Shown one piece after another: positions 1 through 11,418 of a DNA stretch of 64,000 nt. Location: contig BTRK01000005.1 in assembly GCA_036245805.1 (NCBI GenBank), positions 8,246,001 through 8,310,000 of the forward strand, given 5' to 3'. This stretch comes from Pristionchus mayeri (Eukaryota; Nematoda; Chromadorea; Rhabditida; Neodiplogasteridae). A model generated the notes under the pieces. The model ran no database searches. It saw only the letters and a program-made list of their open reading frames with translations, and was not told where the DNA came from. Both the position numbers and the translations under genes were made by a program. Position 1 is the stretch's first letter. The number at the start of each line of letters is the position of its first letter.

Positions 1-697
1 AGATCCCTCGGAATACATGATATCGATGAAACAGCGGAGCCGATGGTTCGCAAAAATTCGAACCTATTATATTTCAACAAAATTTGGATTTTATTAGCTC
101 TAATTGCAATAAAAATGTGCACTCGTGATCTCTAATGATATATAACAGGTGAACCAATGATATCCGAGACACGAATCGATAATTGATAATCCCCAAATTT
201 CACCATTCTCGCACTCTCCCTCTTCCCGTGATCACACGCTTCGAGGACGTCATCGAAGCGCTGATGCAAAGATCGATTGATAAAAAGTATGTAATAACTT
301 CTTTACAAAAGAAAATATAATAGAGTTTAATCATCATTGAAAACATAGAGCGATCATGTTAATGATCATTATATTTAAAAAAAACAGTAGTGTCTCCAGT
401 GTAGTCCACTCTGATGCTCGAGTCGAACTCCGATGCAACACGGACAATCCGACATTCCTGGACGAGCTGCAAATTCATAATACGAAATATCTAAATAATC
501 AATAAACTTTAAACTTGAGTCTTTTAACACCGCTAATACCACTCGCACGTGCTCGCCGAGTATGTGCAACTATTTATTATACAACAGAAAATATAAAAAA
601 AAGTGAAATCGATGGATCTCGGTTTCACATTTCTCTCCCGACTTCCCTCGTATTCGATTCCTCCTCGTTACTTCCTTGAAAAATAAACAAAATAATA
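1..697. other. Intergenic, no gene seen
   Basis: No convincing coding exon. The short open frames have no recognisable composition or splice context. A copy of the dispersed CTCGGTTTCAC motif lies at 618-628. The stretch ends at the TA dinucleotide that flanks the next foldback element. Confidence 0.6.
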
Positions 698-1824
698 TCA
701 CGCCCCTCACGAGAGAATCGACTCAAAATGGCAGATCTTGGGAAAGCGGCATTTTTGGCTATCGGGTTTTCGATGATTTTGACCTTCCCTATAATCAACT
801 AAGACCCGCCTAACCGGAATAGTTCATACGACCATTTCTCTTCGAGTTGCTGCACCGGTCGCTCACTCACCTCTCACTTTGACCATCACTCAGAACCCTT
901 CACAATTAAGTTAGACATCTCATTTTTCGTTTCCCCAGCTATCTTTCGATGCTCTATCAACCAGTATATTTCATTTGTCCAAGGTTGCATTGTTGAAGGC
1001 ACTACATTCAACGAGGTGTAATTTGAAAACTGTTCGAAAATGGTCTTAAATTTGTATAGGGTAGATGCGTTTTTCCGAGACGATTCGATTAAGGGACTTA
1101 TGCTTCCATATCTCGGGAGATAACTTAGTTCCGCATGCAAAAAAAGTTTTCAAATGATTTGAACTTATTGAGGCCAATGGATTTTAATTACATTTCCCTT
1201 CATTCTGGGCTGCCACATGGATTTTCAGATGAGTTTCACGGGAAGGATTGGGTGAGAAACTAAAATTCACAATGCACGCCCAGTCATTACGTGAAACTTA
1301 TTTGAAAATCCGTGCGCCAGCCCGGAATGAAGGGAATTTTAATTAAAATCCACTGGCAAAAATAAGTTCAAATCATTTGAAAATATTTTTTGCATGGGAA
1401 ACTAAGTTACCTCCCGAGATATTGGGCCATGAGCCCCTTAATCGAATCGTCTCGGAAAAACGCATCTACCCTATACAAATTTAAGACCATTTTCGAACAG
1501 TTTTCAAATTACACCTCGTTGAATGTAGTGCCTTCAACAATGCAACCTTGGACAAATGAAATATACTGGTTGATAGAGCATCGAAAGATAGCTGGGGAAA
1601 CGAAAAATGAGATGTCTAACTTAATTGTGAAGGGTTCTGAGTGATGGTCAAAGTGAGATGTGAGTGAGCGACCGGTGCAGCAACTCGAAGAGAAATGGTA
1701 GTATGAACTATTCCGGTTAGGGGGGTCTTCGTTTAGTCTAGGGAAGCTCAAAACCATCGAAAACCGGACAGCCGAAAATGCCCCCTTTCCCAAGATCAGA
1801 TCGATTCTCTCGTGAGGGGCGTGA
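698..1824. repeat. Foldback element, family A (TCACGCC termini, TA target)
   Basis: The whole interval is a diverged palindrome centred near 1260. The ends read TCACGCCCCTCACGAGAGAA on the left and its complement on the right, and each end is bordered by TA (696-697 and 1825-1826), as expected for a Tc1/mariner-type non-autonomous element. Open frames of about 84 codons on opposite strands (886-1140 and 1390-1644) mirror each other because of the palindrome, so they are not taken as genes. Related copies lie at 24783-25156, 26688-27545 and 53241-54483. Confidence 0.85.
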
Positions 1825-1841
1825 TATTCGGTCACTCAGTT

Positions 1842-1886
1842 CAACTAGCTGCAGTTGCAGAACCGTTCTGCAACTGCAGCTAGTTG
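1842..1886. repeat. Near-perfect 22-bp inverted repeat with 1-nt centre
   Basis: Arms 1842-1863 and 1865-1886 are exact complements around a single C at 1864, with CTGCAG inside each arm. It begins 16 bp after the TA flank of the preceding foldback element. It could extrude as a cruciform, or be a footprint of an imprecise excision or repair event. No promoter or terminator role is supported. Confidence 0.8.
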
Positions 1887-2292
1887 ATGCAAGTGATGTC
1901 TGAAATATAATCCATGCATACGCAAAGGCAGCAGAACTCGCCCAATCTGGAAAAAAAGGGGGGGGGTCGAAATTGGGCATTGTTGCATCTATGTTTCACT
2001 GTCTTCATCAACACCAGATTCACACTACATAGCATGATTGCTTGCAGTTCTTGCGTCTCAATAATAACCGAAGCCCAGCTTAACGTTGCTCTATGGACGA
2101 TCCTAAGCAAAGTTCGAAATGTGGGTTATCCTCCGCTTCACAGTGGCTTAAACTTGCACAATACAGTATATCACGCGTCTTCTGAGAGATTGCAGGAGCC
2201 CGCGGAACCAGGAGCCCCAACATTCAGTAGTATCCACGAGATAATTATCCCGAGATAATTATCCCAGAGTATATTGGGGACGATAAAACTTT
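1887..2292. other. Intergenic, no gene seen
   Basis: A 115-codon open frame (1914-2258, +) has a G run and no recognisable domain, so it is not called a gene. The remainder leads into the next foldback element. Confidence 0.5.
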
Positions 2293-3985
2293 CTACGTTG
2301 GCCTTTTTTTCAGAACCGGCGTTTAGGCATTATCCGGTTCAGCACCCGGCTCTACCATATCAATGCTCCCAGATGAGCTGGAATGGTGGCAGTAAGCTCA
2401 AAATGTTCGGAAAATCATTTCGAGAATCTTTTATGTTGACAGTAATGCTCGCGGGTGTCATCTTCATATTGAAATTTACGAAAAACTGCGATCCAAAACG
2501 TAAAATAAATTCTACCGGCTCGGGAACCCCACCCTTTCAAGTGTGCGGTGCTCATATTCGGAATCTCCATACCCGATTCTATCAGGAAAAATATAGTGCC
2601 GCTCTCCTTAGGTGTGACAAGTGGTCTTCCCAAGGCGAAAATAGCGTCCGACTCGCACAATTTCACAATAACTTTTCTAAAAATCATCGGATAGCAGCTC
2701 CAAAACGTGACTAAATTGACAAAAACATCTCAAATAGGTAAAATAACTCTGAAAAACTCGAATAGAAAGCATGTTCAGACTTTTCAAAAATTTCGAAAAA
2801 AAATCGAAATATTTTTTCTCGCTTTTCATGAATTTTAATTTTCATGATTTTCAAGAATCTTTCGAGACCAAAATAATGTAATGGTAATACAGATGCATAA
2901 TTTCTTCGAAAGAGGACCGATTTCGGTCACGGAGCCGGAAATTGGAAAATTTCAGGTTTTGGCCTCCAGCATTGGACAAGATTATGCAATATATTTAAAA
3001 GCAAGACAACTAGATTGTTAAATATGTTGACAACGATTAATAAACACTTTTTTGCTTAAGCGAAGATATCTACAAGGAAATGATAGTACTGCATTGTCAA
3101 TTGTAGCTGTATTTTCGAAGTGTATTTTAGCTGCAATTGTATTTATCATAGTAATTTCTTGTCAGAAATCATCGTAATTTCTTGTCAGAAATCTTCGTTT
3201 TAGCATAAAAAGTGTTTATTTATCGTTTTCAACACATTTAACAAGCTAGTTGGCTTGATTTTATTTATTTATTTTTTTTTTATATATTGTATAGTCTTGT
3301 CCAAATCCGGAGACCAAAACCGGAAATTTTCCAATTTCCGGCTCTGTGACCGAAATCAGTCTTCTTTCGAAGAAATTATACATCTGTATTACCATTACAT
3401 TATTTTGGTCGCGAAAGATTCTTGAAAATCGTTAAAATTAAAATTCATGAAAATCGAGAAAAATTTTTTTCGATTTTTTTCGAAATTTTTGAAAAGTCTC
3501 AACATACTTTCTATTCGAGTTTTTCAGAGTTATTTTACCAACTTGAGATGTTTTTGTCAATTTAGTCACGTTTTGGAGCTGCTATCCGATGATTTTTTAG
3601 AAAAGTGATTGTGAAATTGTGCGAGTCGGACGCTATTTTCGCCTTGGGAAGACCACTTGTCACACCTAAGGAGAGCGGCACTATATTTTTCCTGATAGAA
3701 TCGGGTATGGAGATTCCGAATATGAGCACCGCATACTTGAAAGGGTGGGATTCCCGAGCTGGTAGAATTTATTTTATGTTTTGGAACGCAGTTTTTCGTA
3801 AATTTCAATATGAAGATGACACCCACGAACATTATTGTCAACATAAAAGATTCTCGAAATAATTTTCCGAACATTTTGAGCTTACTGCCACCATTCTAGC
3901 TCATCTGGGAGCTTTTATATGTTAGAGCCGGGTGCTGAACCGGATAATGCCTAAAAGCCGGTTCTGAAAAAAACGGCCAACGTAG
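2293..3985. repeat. Foldback element, family B
   Basis: Arms start at CTACGTTGGCC (2293) and end at its complement (3985), with the centre near 3150. The conserved core includes GAGCCGGGTGCTGAACCGG and a nearby GAGCTGG/ATGGTGGCAG block. The same blocks recur in 32880-33500 (one arm only) and in the palindrome 37325-39114. Mirror-image open frames in the arms (2415-2687 and 3605-3862) are palindrome artefacts. It abuts the Polinton remnant directly and may have removed or displaced its left terminus. Confidence 0.8.
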
Positions 3986-4122
3986 CAGTACGAGTGCTGC
4001 TGATTTCGTGGAGCCTCAATTTTTGGCACACAAAGAAGAGGAATTGAAACAGCTACTATCAAGCATGTCTGCATCTACCGTGGAAGAACGACCTCAAATA
4101 TCGGCACATTCTCGAGCAGATT

Positions 4123-4638
4123 TTGGCTCATATACGCCCTGAAACTTTTCAAAAGGAAGAACGCGGAACAAAAACGCCTTCACTCGCCGAAGATTCGCAT
4201 TCTGATGCAGTTCAAAAGAGCGATGACATGACAGCGCGAGATGAACCGAGTGGAGAAATTGTTGCTTCACTCGATGAAACGGTTCAATCTGAACCATCAA
4301 CTGTGAGAAGATCCCCAACTAAATCACCAAGATTTAGCAGAATGTCAAATCAGCAAAGATCAAAGTACGAAATCCTGAAGCACATCGAAAAAAACCCCCG
4401 AGTGATTAGTCAAGATAATCGCGGTAGGCTCTGTATTGATGGTCAAGCGGTTGAAAACAGTAATTTCGATGCTCTTATAGACGATTTCTCAAATCCTCAC
4501 AGAACTCGTTCTCATTTGCCAATGGGCGGTTACCGTTTCGTTTCTGCGTTGTTCACTACTGGATTCCCTTTAGAGAAACTTGCAAATACTGCAAGGCGCT
4601 ACGATTTCGTTGTTAGAAAATGGCCGATCAGGCAATAA
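4123..4638 (+). CDS. Polinton leader ORF (conserved SN-xx-DLI domain)
   Basis: The open frame encodes about 171 residues from a TTG and is open upstream to 4048 without an ATG, so the true start is unknown. The N-terminal third is acidic and serine-rich and probably disordered. The C-terminal part (around GRLCIDGQAVENSNFDALID and then LPMGGYRFVSALFTTG) matches, in my reading, the conserved domain of a Polinton ORF located just before the integrase (a G-x-x-I-x-G..SN..DLI..P.G pattern). Its molecular function is not known to me. It overlaps the integrase start by 19 nt in another frame, so the two would be translated by reinitiation or spliced together. A coding-like stretch in another frame at about 3990-4140 suggests an old frameshift near the N-terminus. 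Confidence 0.55.
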   Translation: MAHIRPETFQKEERGTKTPSLAEDSHSDAVQKSDDMTARDEPSGEIVASLDETVQSEPSTVRRSPTKSPRFSRMSNQQRSKYEILKHIEKNPRVISQDNRGRLCIDGQAVENSNFDALIDDFSNPHRTRSHLPMGGYRFVSALFTTGFPLEKLANTARRYDFVVRKWPIRQ

Positions 4639-5336
4639 ATAATGTTTATTCAGACATTCGAAATCCCGCAGGATTCTCGAACCCCGTGAAAATTTCAAAA
4701 GTTCTGAACATTAAGCGCTCACTCGTTGAAAAAGTTCTCCACAAAAACGATACTTATACTCAACACTATCCGTCCCGTAGAAAATTCAAAACAAATAAAA
4801 CGCAAGCAACATGGATTGATAGTGATCATCAATCAGATATTTGTGTTCTTTTGGATCTTTCAAGCTTTAATGACGGCTTCTCGTACATTCTAGTAGTTTG
4901 TGATGTTTTATCTCGATTCGCCTGGGCTTATCCTATCAAGAAAAAGAACGCACAATGCGTGACCAATGCGTATTCCATTATCCTAGAGAGCGGTAGAGTT
5001 CCATTTCGACTGCATACTGACGAAGGAAAAGAGTATCTTAACAGTTCTTTTCAAGCTTTGTTGAGCAAAAGGGAAACAAAACATAGGATACCGAAGAATC
5101 ACGACGTAAAATGTTCTTTAGCCGAGAACTTCATCAAACGGCTTAAATCAAAATTGTAGAAGTATTTCACATTGAACAATACCTTTCGATGGATTGATGT
5201 CCTTGAAGATGCCGTGTTCGCCATAAACAGTAGCCCGTTGAATTCTCTCGCCGGATTGGCTCCATCTCAAGTTAGCATAAGCAATGCTGAGGTTAGATGG
5301 CAACACATTTATACTGTTATTTTTCAAGACGCTTAA
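4620..5336 (+). pseudogene. Polinton integrase (rve family), nonsense codon
   Basis: DDE integrase that would insert the element DNA in the nucleus. It begins at ATG 4620 and would be 238 codons. The N-terminal region (residues 14-60) has the basic segment ending in YPSRRKFKTNK that precedes the core in this family. Catalytic residues visible: Asp73 (HQSDICVLLD), Asp134 (LHTDEGKEYLN) and Glu169 (SLAENFIKRLK), with 34 residues between the last two. A TAG at 5157-5159 interrupts the frame at codon 180, ten codons after the catalytic Glu, where the family usually has an aromatic residue. Homologous sequence continues in frame to TAA 5334-5336. No chromodomain is seen. Inactive unless the stop is read through. 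Confidence 0.85.
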
Positions 5337-5361
5337 CTGATCCTCGGGGATCAATAACATT

Positions 5362-5706
5362 TTACGAAAAGCCATAGCGGGCGATGACCTCAGTTATAAC
5401 GGATGCAATAATCGGAATGATAGCAGGTAGGAATCCAGCTCCGGATTGCTCAACAATACGTTTTGCCTGATTGATATTTCTACAATTCGCTAATTTTTGC
5501 AGCTCGGATTCCAAAGTTGTTGGAGTTTTCTGTTTGATGCGTAATACCATCTTTTCATGGTTTAGTAAGTTACACAGAGCTTCAATCAAACAAATAACGA
5601 GATTATCATGAAGTAATGTCTCGGGGATCTTTTCGCATTTGATGAGCTTTCGTCTAAGCTTCCGCAAATCAGAAATAACCTTTTTATTCCAAAATGGAAT
5701 TATCAT
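5362..5706 (-). CDS. Small Polinton/adintovirus core-like protein (pX-like)
   Basis: Intact 114-residue frame with an ATG that overlaps the ATPase stop (ATGA, 5703-5706), so the two genes are tightly coupled. The N-terminal half is basic (DLRKLRRKLIK), and a central helical stretch contains HDNLVICLIEALCNLLNH. The C-terminus is a glycine-led hydrophobic segment (SGAGFLPAIIPIIASVITE). This architecture resembles a small protein widespread in Polintons and adintoviruses that has been compared with adenovirus core protein X. The role (DNA condensation or membrane contact in the particle) is inferred. The assignment rests on pattern only, but the open frame is undamaged. Confidence 0.6.
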   Translation of the reverse strand: MIIPFWNKKVISDLRKLRRKLIKCEKIPETLLHDNLVICLIEALCNLLNHEKMVLRIKQKTPTTLESELQKLANCRNINQAKRIVEQSGAGFLPAIIPIIASVITEVIARYGFS

Positions 5707-6323
5707 TTTGGCAAATAACAGTAGCCGATGTCGTTCGTGAACAGAGTAGATCGAAGACGAAACGTGTCGGGAGTATTCTTATGCAAATCACAGAAAAGAT
5801 AACTGTGTGGTTCTTGAGTAGCGTCTTCGTAAGAAGAAATGAAATGGACCCTGTTTGTTGGAAACAGTTGAGTGGCCAGGTTTCGAATAGCTAAACGATC
5901 TGGGTTATTCTTAAACAGAGCCAGGTAGCTGCAATGAATTCTTAAGTTACGAATGGTTTTTGAATAGAATATCGAGTGTATAATCGCTATTATAGACATA
6001 TCAAAGTGGTGCGACAAAACAGAAAAAAAATTTTCAGCATCCGCCCATTTAGAGAGTTGCACCATCAAATCATCTAAAATGAGTAATGGCTTTGATTTTT
6101 TATGTTTCCTCAGTAAACAGATGTCCGGCAAACCCTGGACAAGAATCACATTTCCTACTCCGGATAAGAGATTGTATGCATCTTGGAACTCATTGTAACA
6201 GAAAATGACGACATTTGGGCGTTCGGTGTACGCCTCATTCAGATTATTCAAAATTTTAAAAACTAGTTGAGTTTTTCCACATCCGCTCGGTCCTGTCACC
6301 AATAGGCATGAGGACCATTCCAT
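5703..6323 (-). CDS. Polinton genome-packaging ATPase (FtsK/HerA type)
   Basis: Intact 206-residue frame from ATG 6323. The Walker A motif GPSGCGKT lies at residues 11-18. The Walker B strand LLILDDL follows at about residues 80-86. A polar, sensor-like strand SIIAIIHSIF lies near residue 110. This is the size and order expected of the A32-like ATPase that drives DNA into capsids of Polintons and large DNA viruses. It overlaps the downstream small gene by 4 nt. It contains no intron, unlike the polymerase next to it, and no stop or frameshift, although both flanking large genes are broken. An extra N-terminal exon cannot be excluded. Confidence 0.85.
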   Translation of the reverse strand: MEWSSCLLVTGPSGCGKTQLVFKILNNLNEAYTERPNVVIFCYNEFQDAYNLLSGVGNVILVQGLPDICLLRKHKKSKPLLILDDLMVQLSKWADAENFFSVLSHHFDMSIIAIIHSIFYSKTIRNLRIHCSYLALFKNNPDRLAIRNLATQLFPTNRVHFISSYEDATQEPHSYLFCDLHKNTPDTFRLRSTLFTNDIGYCYLPK

Positions 6324-6446
6324 GATAAGTCTTTACTTCTATGAAGAAACTGTACACGATTTGGAATGAAGTAAGAATGACCACACGATGAAAAAAGCTA
6401 AACAACGAAAATGATACCTGTAAATGAAAACAATGATGAATACGTA

Positions 6447-9400
6447 TTAATAACCGTACGGAACAGTTTCGAAGCTATTCGATACAAAACAGCGCTTAGT
6501 GAATGACACGTTTAATCTCTTGACTATGGACGTGTTGAGAACCTCATGCTCTTTGCTAATACCGAACATCTCGTAGTTGATGGATATCGGCTCGACATGC
6601 TCTCCCTTCACCATCTTCTGAGCCATCCTCTTCATTGCCTCGAACTTGATCTTCTGCGAGGCCTCACAAGTGAGGGGGAAGCCCTTACACTTGACTATCT
6701 CCTTCTCCGATCCATCTTCCAATCGCAGTTTGTATGCGTAGGTCTTGGGAGCGAGAGCTACGAACTCCACACATCTGCTTCCTGGGGGATCTCGCTAGTG
6801 AGATCGCCCAGGAACGGCCCCATCAGATCTTCCACAGGGTTCTTCTCGGCCTTCTTCTTGATGACAATTAGCGAGTCCGTGTCTGAAAGTAATGAGCCAT
6901 AATCTGATTCGGAAATTACCCAAACAATTTTAAATGTGCATGTGTGGGCACACTTACCGCAGTAGAGGATCGACTTCGGCTTGACTCGGCGCATGGCCTT
7001 GTAGAGACGAACTCGAGCATATGCAGTTGTGAGAGCTGCAGATGCCTTGCTCGTAGTGCTGATAGGCTCGAGCGCCTCCTCGACCGTCATGTACACCACC
7101 AGCACCTGGAATGAATCATTGCGCTTTCATAGAGCACCAGGTGTACCTTGTAGTCAGTGAGAACTACCACATCCAGAATTTCATTATCTGCACTCTTCAG
7201 GAATGTATAGTATTCGTGCGGGGTGTGGAAGATCTTGTTCGAGCGTCGCCTATTTCGCTCGCCCAGCTTCCTGATAACGTATAGCTTACGGGAGGTTATA
7301 TTTTCATTCAAAATTTACCCCCAAAGTGAGTTGGCCATCAATTTGCTAACTTGACGACCCGCTGGCTTCTTTCCAGCTTCAATCTTCTTCGCATCGAGGA
7401 CAATTCCCTCCCTCTTAGCATACTCGTCGATATATTCTTGCTTCTCCTCGGGTGTCATATTAGGGCGTGGCCATCCAGACGCCTCCTGATATTTTCGAAG
7501 TTCGAGAGCCGTTTTCTTATTAACAGACCGTTTTCTTCTTGATGAAGAAGTTCATGTACTCCGACATAATCCCGTGGTGAATAGCACCATCGTCTGAGAT
7601 CGAATACTGCCGCCACTCGTCGTAGTGTCTCGCCTAAAAATAAAGGATGTATTCCAACACGGTTAGTGGAATGTTTACTTGATATACACGGGTGACGACA
7701 TTTCCTTCTTCGAGGGCCAACTTCAATTCCACCGAACTTCAGACACCAGCCATCTCTCTTTCCTCATCTCCATGGTCACATCTTCCAAAGGGATTCTGGC
7801 CTAGTGCGCAAGTCCTACACAGCGCATATCAGTTCTTCCCTCCTGCCTTCATTATGAGGACAGGGAGCTGCAACTTCCTTGGTGGAAGTATCTTGCACTT
7901 GACAAATCCATCCACTTTCAGATCGTCTGGACGAGAGAGAGGTACAGAAAACTGATCTCCAGCGATGGTTCTCCCGAGTCCGACCGGATACGGCTCGTAC
8001 TTGTTCACGGTTGGGTAGAGGGAGCAGAAATCGACATAGACGATCTCCTCGTCCTCTTCGCACTTCTGGTAGATCTTGAACGCCTCGGTCCTCCCCCCTG
8101 AGAAGCCCTCCTCGACTTGCAGTGGGTCCTGAATATATAAATATTCCCTGATCTTGCATGTTTCACACCTGGAGATCGCAGCTCTCGAAGTACTCGCTCA
8201 TGAGATGATCTTCCTTGAGCATCTGGCGGATCTCGCATTCTCTCACGATCACCACATTGTAGCCTGCTTTCTCGATTGCCTCCACTCTCTTCCGATCTCG
8301 GTTGCGAATCTCGTACGCAGATTGGCCCAGAATCTCATTGTGGTCGTTGTACCTGCAGCTGCACGCGTGGTAGTAGTCTCCGTAAATCTAAAACACGATT
8401 TTATGGAAGCCATTTTTTGTTTCATGCAATACCTCATAGATCTTCCCACGGCCTCCTTCTACTTCAACGTAACCGTCAGCCTTGTATCTCGTCCCAGGGA
8501 CTTGATACTCTCCGCCGTTCCGAGCATCTTGGATCTTCTCTCCCGTTGAATGACGGAGCCAACTATTAATCAATGTCACTCATTATACTCTTTGTAGGTC
8601 ATACTACCTGAGGTACTTGAGAGCGATTCGTGACTGGTTCTCTTTCGCTGCAGCCTTCCTCTCGATGGCCAAGGTGTCGGGGGTGAGGAACTTCCTCCTG
8701 AACACCTGCAAATATTGATTCAACTCTAGTATGCTCAACCTATATACTACCTTCATCGCAGCAGAGGCGCATGTTCTCGATTCGTGGAAGACACGAACAC
8801 CAGTGGAAGCATAGCAGTCCTCATCGAACCTCCGCACGCCCTCATGCGGAAGGAGAACATCCGATAAGCAGTAGGCCGAAATTTGCTCGCGGAAATTGAA
8901 CTCCTAGAATCGCTATAATAAAACAAAAATTTAAAATAAATCATACCTGGTCCACCACTGACGCGTGCCACTTCGACACCTCCGCCTTCTGTGCGGGCTT
9001 GATGTTGGCTGATAGATACGCGTCAAGAGGCGGGATCGTTCCGATGTAGTTGTAGTTGGCTGGGACATTGAAGGAGTGAGGGAAATGGCCTGAACTTCAT
9101 TTTTACATGTTGTCGGCATGCTGATCTTACCTTTACTCATCTCCTTTATGTCGAACGTCGAGCTGAATGCCGCAAGGGGCATGGCGAGGAAGTTGAGCAA
9201 ATCAACGAATCTCACGCTATTCCCCTTGAGGAACATCAACTTTCGCCCGACAAGAACGAAATCCTCCTTTCTGAGAGGAGCACCCTGGGCGACTTGTCGG
9301 AAGATGAACTGCCCGTCGAAGCTGTACTAATATTGATTTTCGCTGGATCTGTTGAACCTACCTCCGCAGGTTCTGCGCGATCACAGTGAAGGAGAAGTGA

Positions 9401-11418
9401 ACAGGGGAGAACAGCCAGTCCACAAATTCCTTCATGATGTTCCTCTCAGGATCATCGAATGCATTCCACTGATGCAGCTTCTGTCCACCACACTGATCGC
9501 ACGACAGCTCGTAGTCGTCAGGAGACGAAGGGAGCTTGGTCTCACAGTGCTCGCATGATCGAAACGCGATGATGAGATTGGGCTTGTGGCGCTTCATCTT
9601 CATGGGCTTCTTCTTCCTCACAACATCCACCTCCTCGACTGTTGTCTGCGTATTTTGAGCATTGCGAGAACGTCTGATTACCGTACTACCTCAATATCGA
9701 AGACAATGGTCTTCTTCACGAATTTGTCGCTCAGGGGAGGAATCGGCGAGATGAAGCATGTGGTGTGGCCAATGGGAGCATCAGTCTGGCACTGCTTGCA
9801 GAAGGAATAACCGCATTTGTGTGGGCGCCCAGTGCGATCTTCTACGATTTTGGCACCGCAGTCATCGCATCTAGGCACAGCGTTGCACATGGGTCTGCCT
9901 CCTCGGGGTCCTTTAATTTTCGACTGGTTTATTTTAGCACTCTCTCCTTACCAGGGCGAAGATGATTATCAAAACATGACTGCGTGAAGAAATCACAATC
10001 ACACGTCTCGCACTTGATCTCTTCGTCTCCGGTGCAATCCTTAGAATCCTTCTCGCAGCACCTTTGGCACTTTACTCTGCAGTTGTAGTGACTCCTTTCG
10101 GTGTTGTATAGTACATCGCAGAAGGCACAGTAGTACTCGGAACCTTAAAAGTGCTCTTGCCGTTGGACGTGGAAGCGCCTCCTACCAAAGAATGATGAGA
10201 TCTTTTTAATATGATCGAAATGGCCATTTAAGAGTCTCAGCCCCACGGTTCTGACGGCTCCGAAGTATGGGCCGATGTACAATGGCTCTCGAATCCCTGT
10301 TCCGTCGAACACGATCAGCTGTATTTGCTCCTAAATGAAATACGTGAGAAGATTCAGTCAAGAAAATTGAACCTTGAAGATCAGCTTCTGGAAGACTTTT
10401 ACTTCCTCGATCTCGTAATCGCGGTTTTTGCCGATATTGGTACGCTTCTGGAGACGAATCGCCTCTTTATCCAGCGATTTCCCCGCGCGTGAAAGACGTC
10501 TCCATCGCTCTCGATCAACGCCGCGATTTACATAGGCCATGCCCACTTGAATCGCCTTCGGTAAGCAGTAGTCAGATCCTGCATGAGCCGCGTAGACGCG
10601 TATTGGCAGGATCTTACCGCTGATTGGAGTGATATTGTAATCATCATCAGTGTTCGCCGCATACTTGCGCTTCCCTGAGCCTCGGGGTACATCCACATGC
10701 GATATTCGAACAGATAACTAATAGGTTCTTCATTTCGGCGCATGATACCAATTAGTCATACCTTGCTATGGACGAGGGGGCTGGGCAGATTATTCGATTG
10801 AGCACTCATTTCCATTTCTCGTCGAATAACAGACGGCGTAATTTTCGACAATTCCGTGAAACGAAGATAAAAAGCATTAGTTGTGCCCTCTTGTAACACT
10901 GAGACTGAAGCATGAGGGTTTTCGAATGAATGGTCTCGAGTCTTCTCGATAATATCCCCCATGATCTGAAGATCAAATCATGTAGATAAAAAGATCAAAT
11001 CATGTAGATAAACTAATTTTTTTTACCATATCAAATAGTCTCTCGGGATTGGCCGACTTTTCCACCCGGTCGCTTATATTGATAGTGGACTCCACTTGTT
11101 TGGTTCGGAATCTCACACAATACGACTCGTCTTCATCCTCTATCTCATAGAGATCTTCCACATTTGCCAGTTCGCCATCGATTATCAGCGGATTCTAGAA
11201 AGGCGCTATTTGCAGCCATTTGATATCGCTCTCATTTTCTCATCGGAACTTAACATTATGAAACATAAGTTAACCTGCTCAACCTCATCAGCGCCTGAAT
11301 TGCTTACTTCTCCCTCATGTGAATCGGGTGAATCCAGCGGTTCAACCTTAAATATCAAATTTGAGTCATTATCATAAGTCTGAGAACATACTCGACAAAA
11401 TTTACCCAGACCTCTCAA
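6447..11418 (-). pseudogene. Polinton protein-primed DNA polymerase B, 18 exons, damaged
   Basis: Exons that I could phase, high to low coordinate: 11418-11275, 11194-11027, 10965-10762, 10717-10373, 10330-10186, 10143-9952, 9910-9690, 9645-9362, 9321-9131, 9089-8947, 8903-8751, 8705-8608, 8562-8433, 8387-8169, 8128-7679, 7633-7147, 7105-6958, 6882-6447. Introns are 41-80 nt and nearly all junctions keep frame. Landmarks: the N-terminal block with CLPKAIQVGMAYVNRG; a cysteine-rich region (9700-10140); exonuclease motif VFDIE; ExoII-like IAQNLRSFDGQF; motif A YVDFCSLYPTVN; the K-x2-NSLWG motif region; motif C as DTDS, with an intron inside the motif; and the C-terminal TVPYGY typical of Polintons. 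Damage: a 19-bp insertion between copies of CGTTTTCTT (7510-7537), a TAA at 7315-7317 after NSLWG, and a 1-nt frameshift near 6770. The start codon is uncertain, since 11418 is only a TTG. Confidence 0.9.

Noticed and set aside
886..1644. Paired 84-codon open frames with the same protein on opposite strands
   Set aside because: They are mirror images in a palindromic element and have no splice, start or domain support.
2415..3862. Mirror open frames of about 90-100 codons
   Set aside because: Palindrome artefact of foldback family B.
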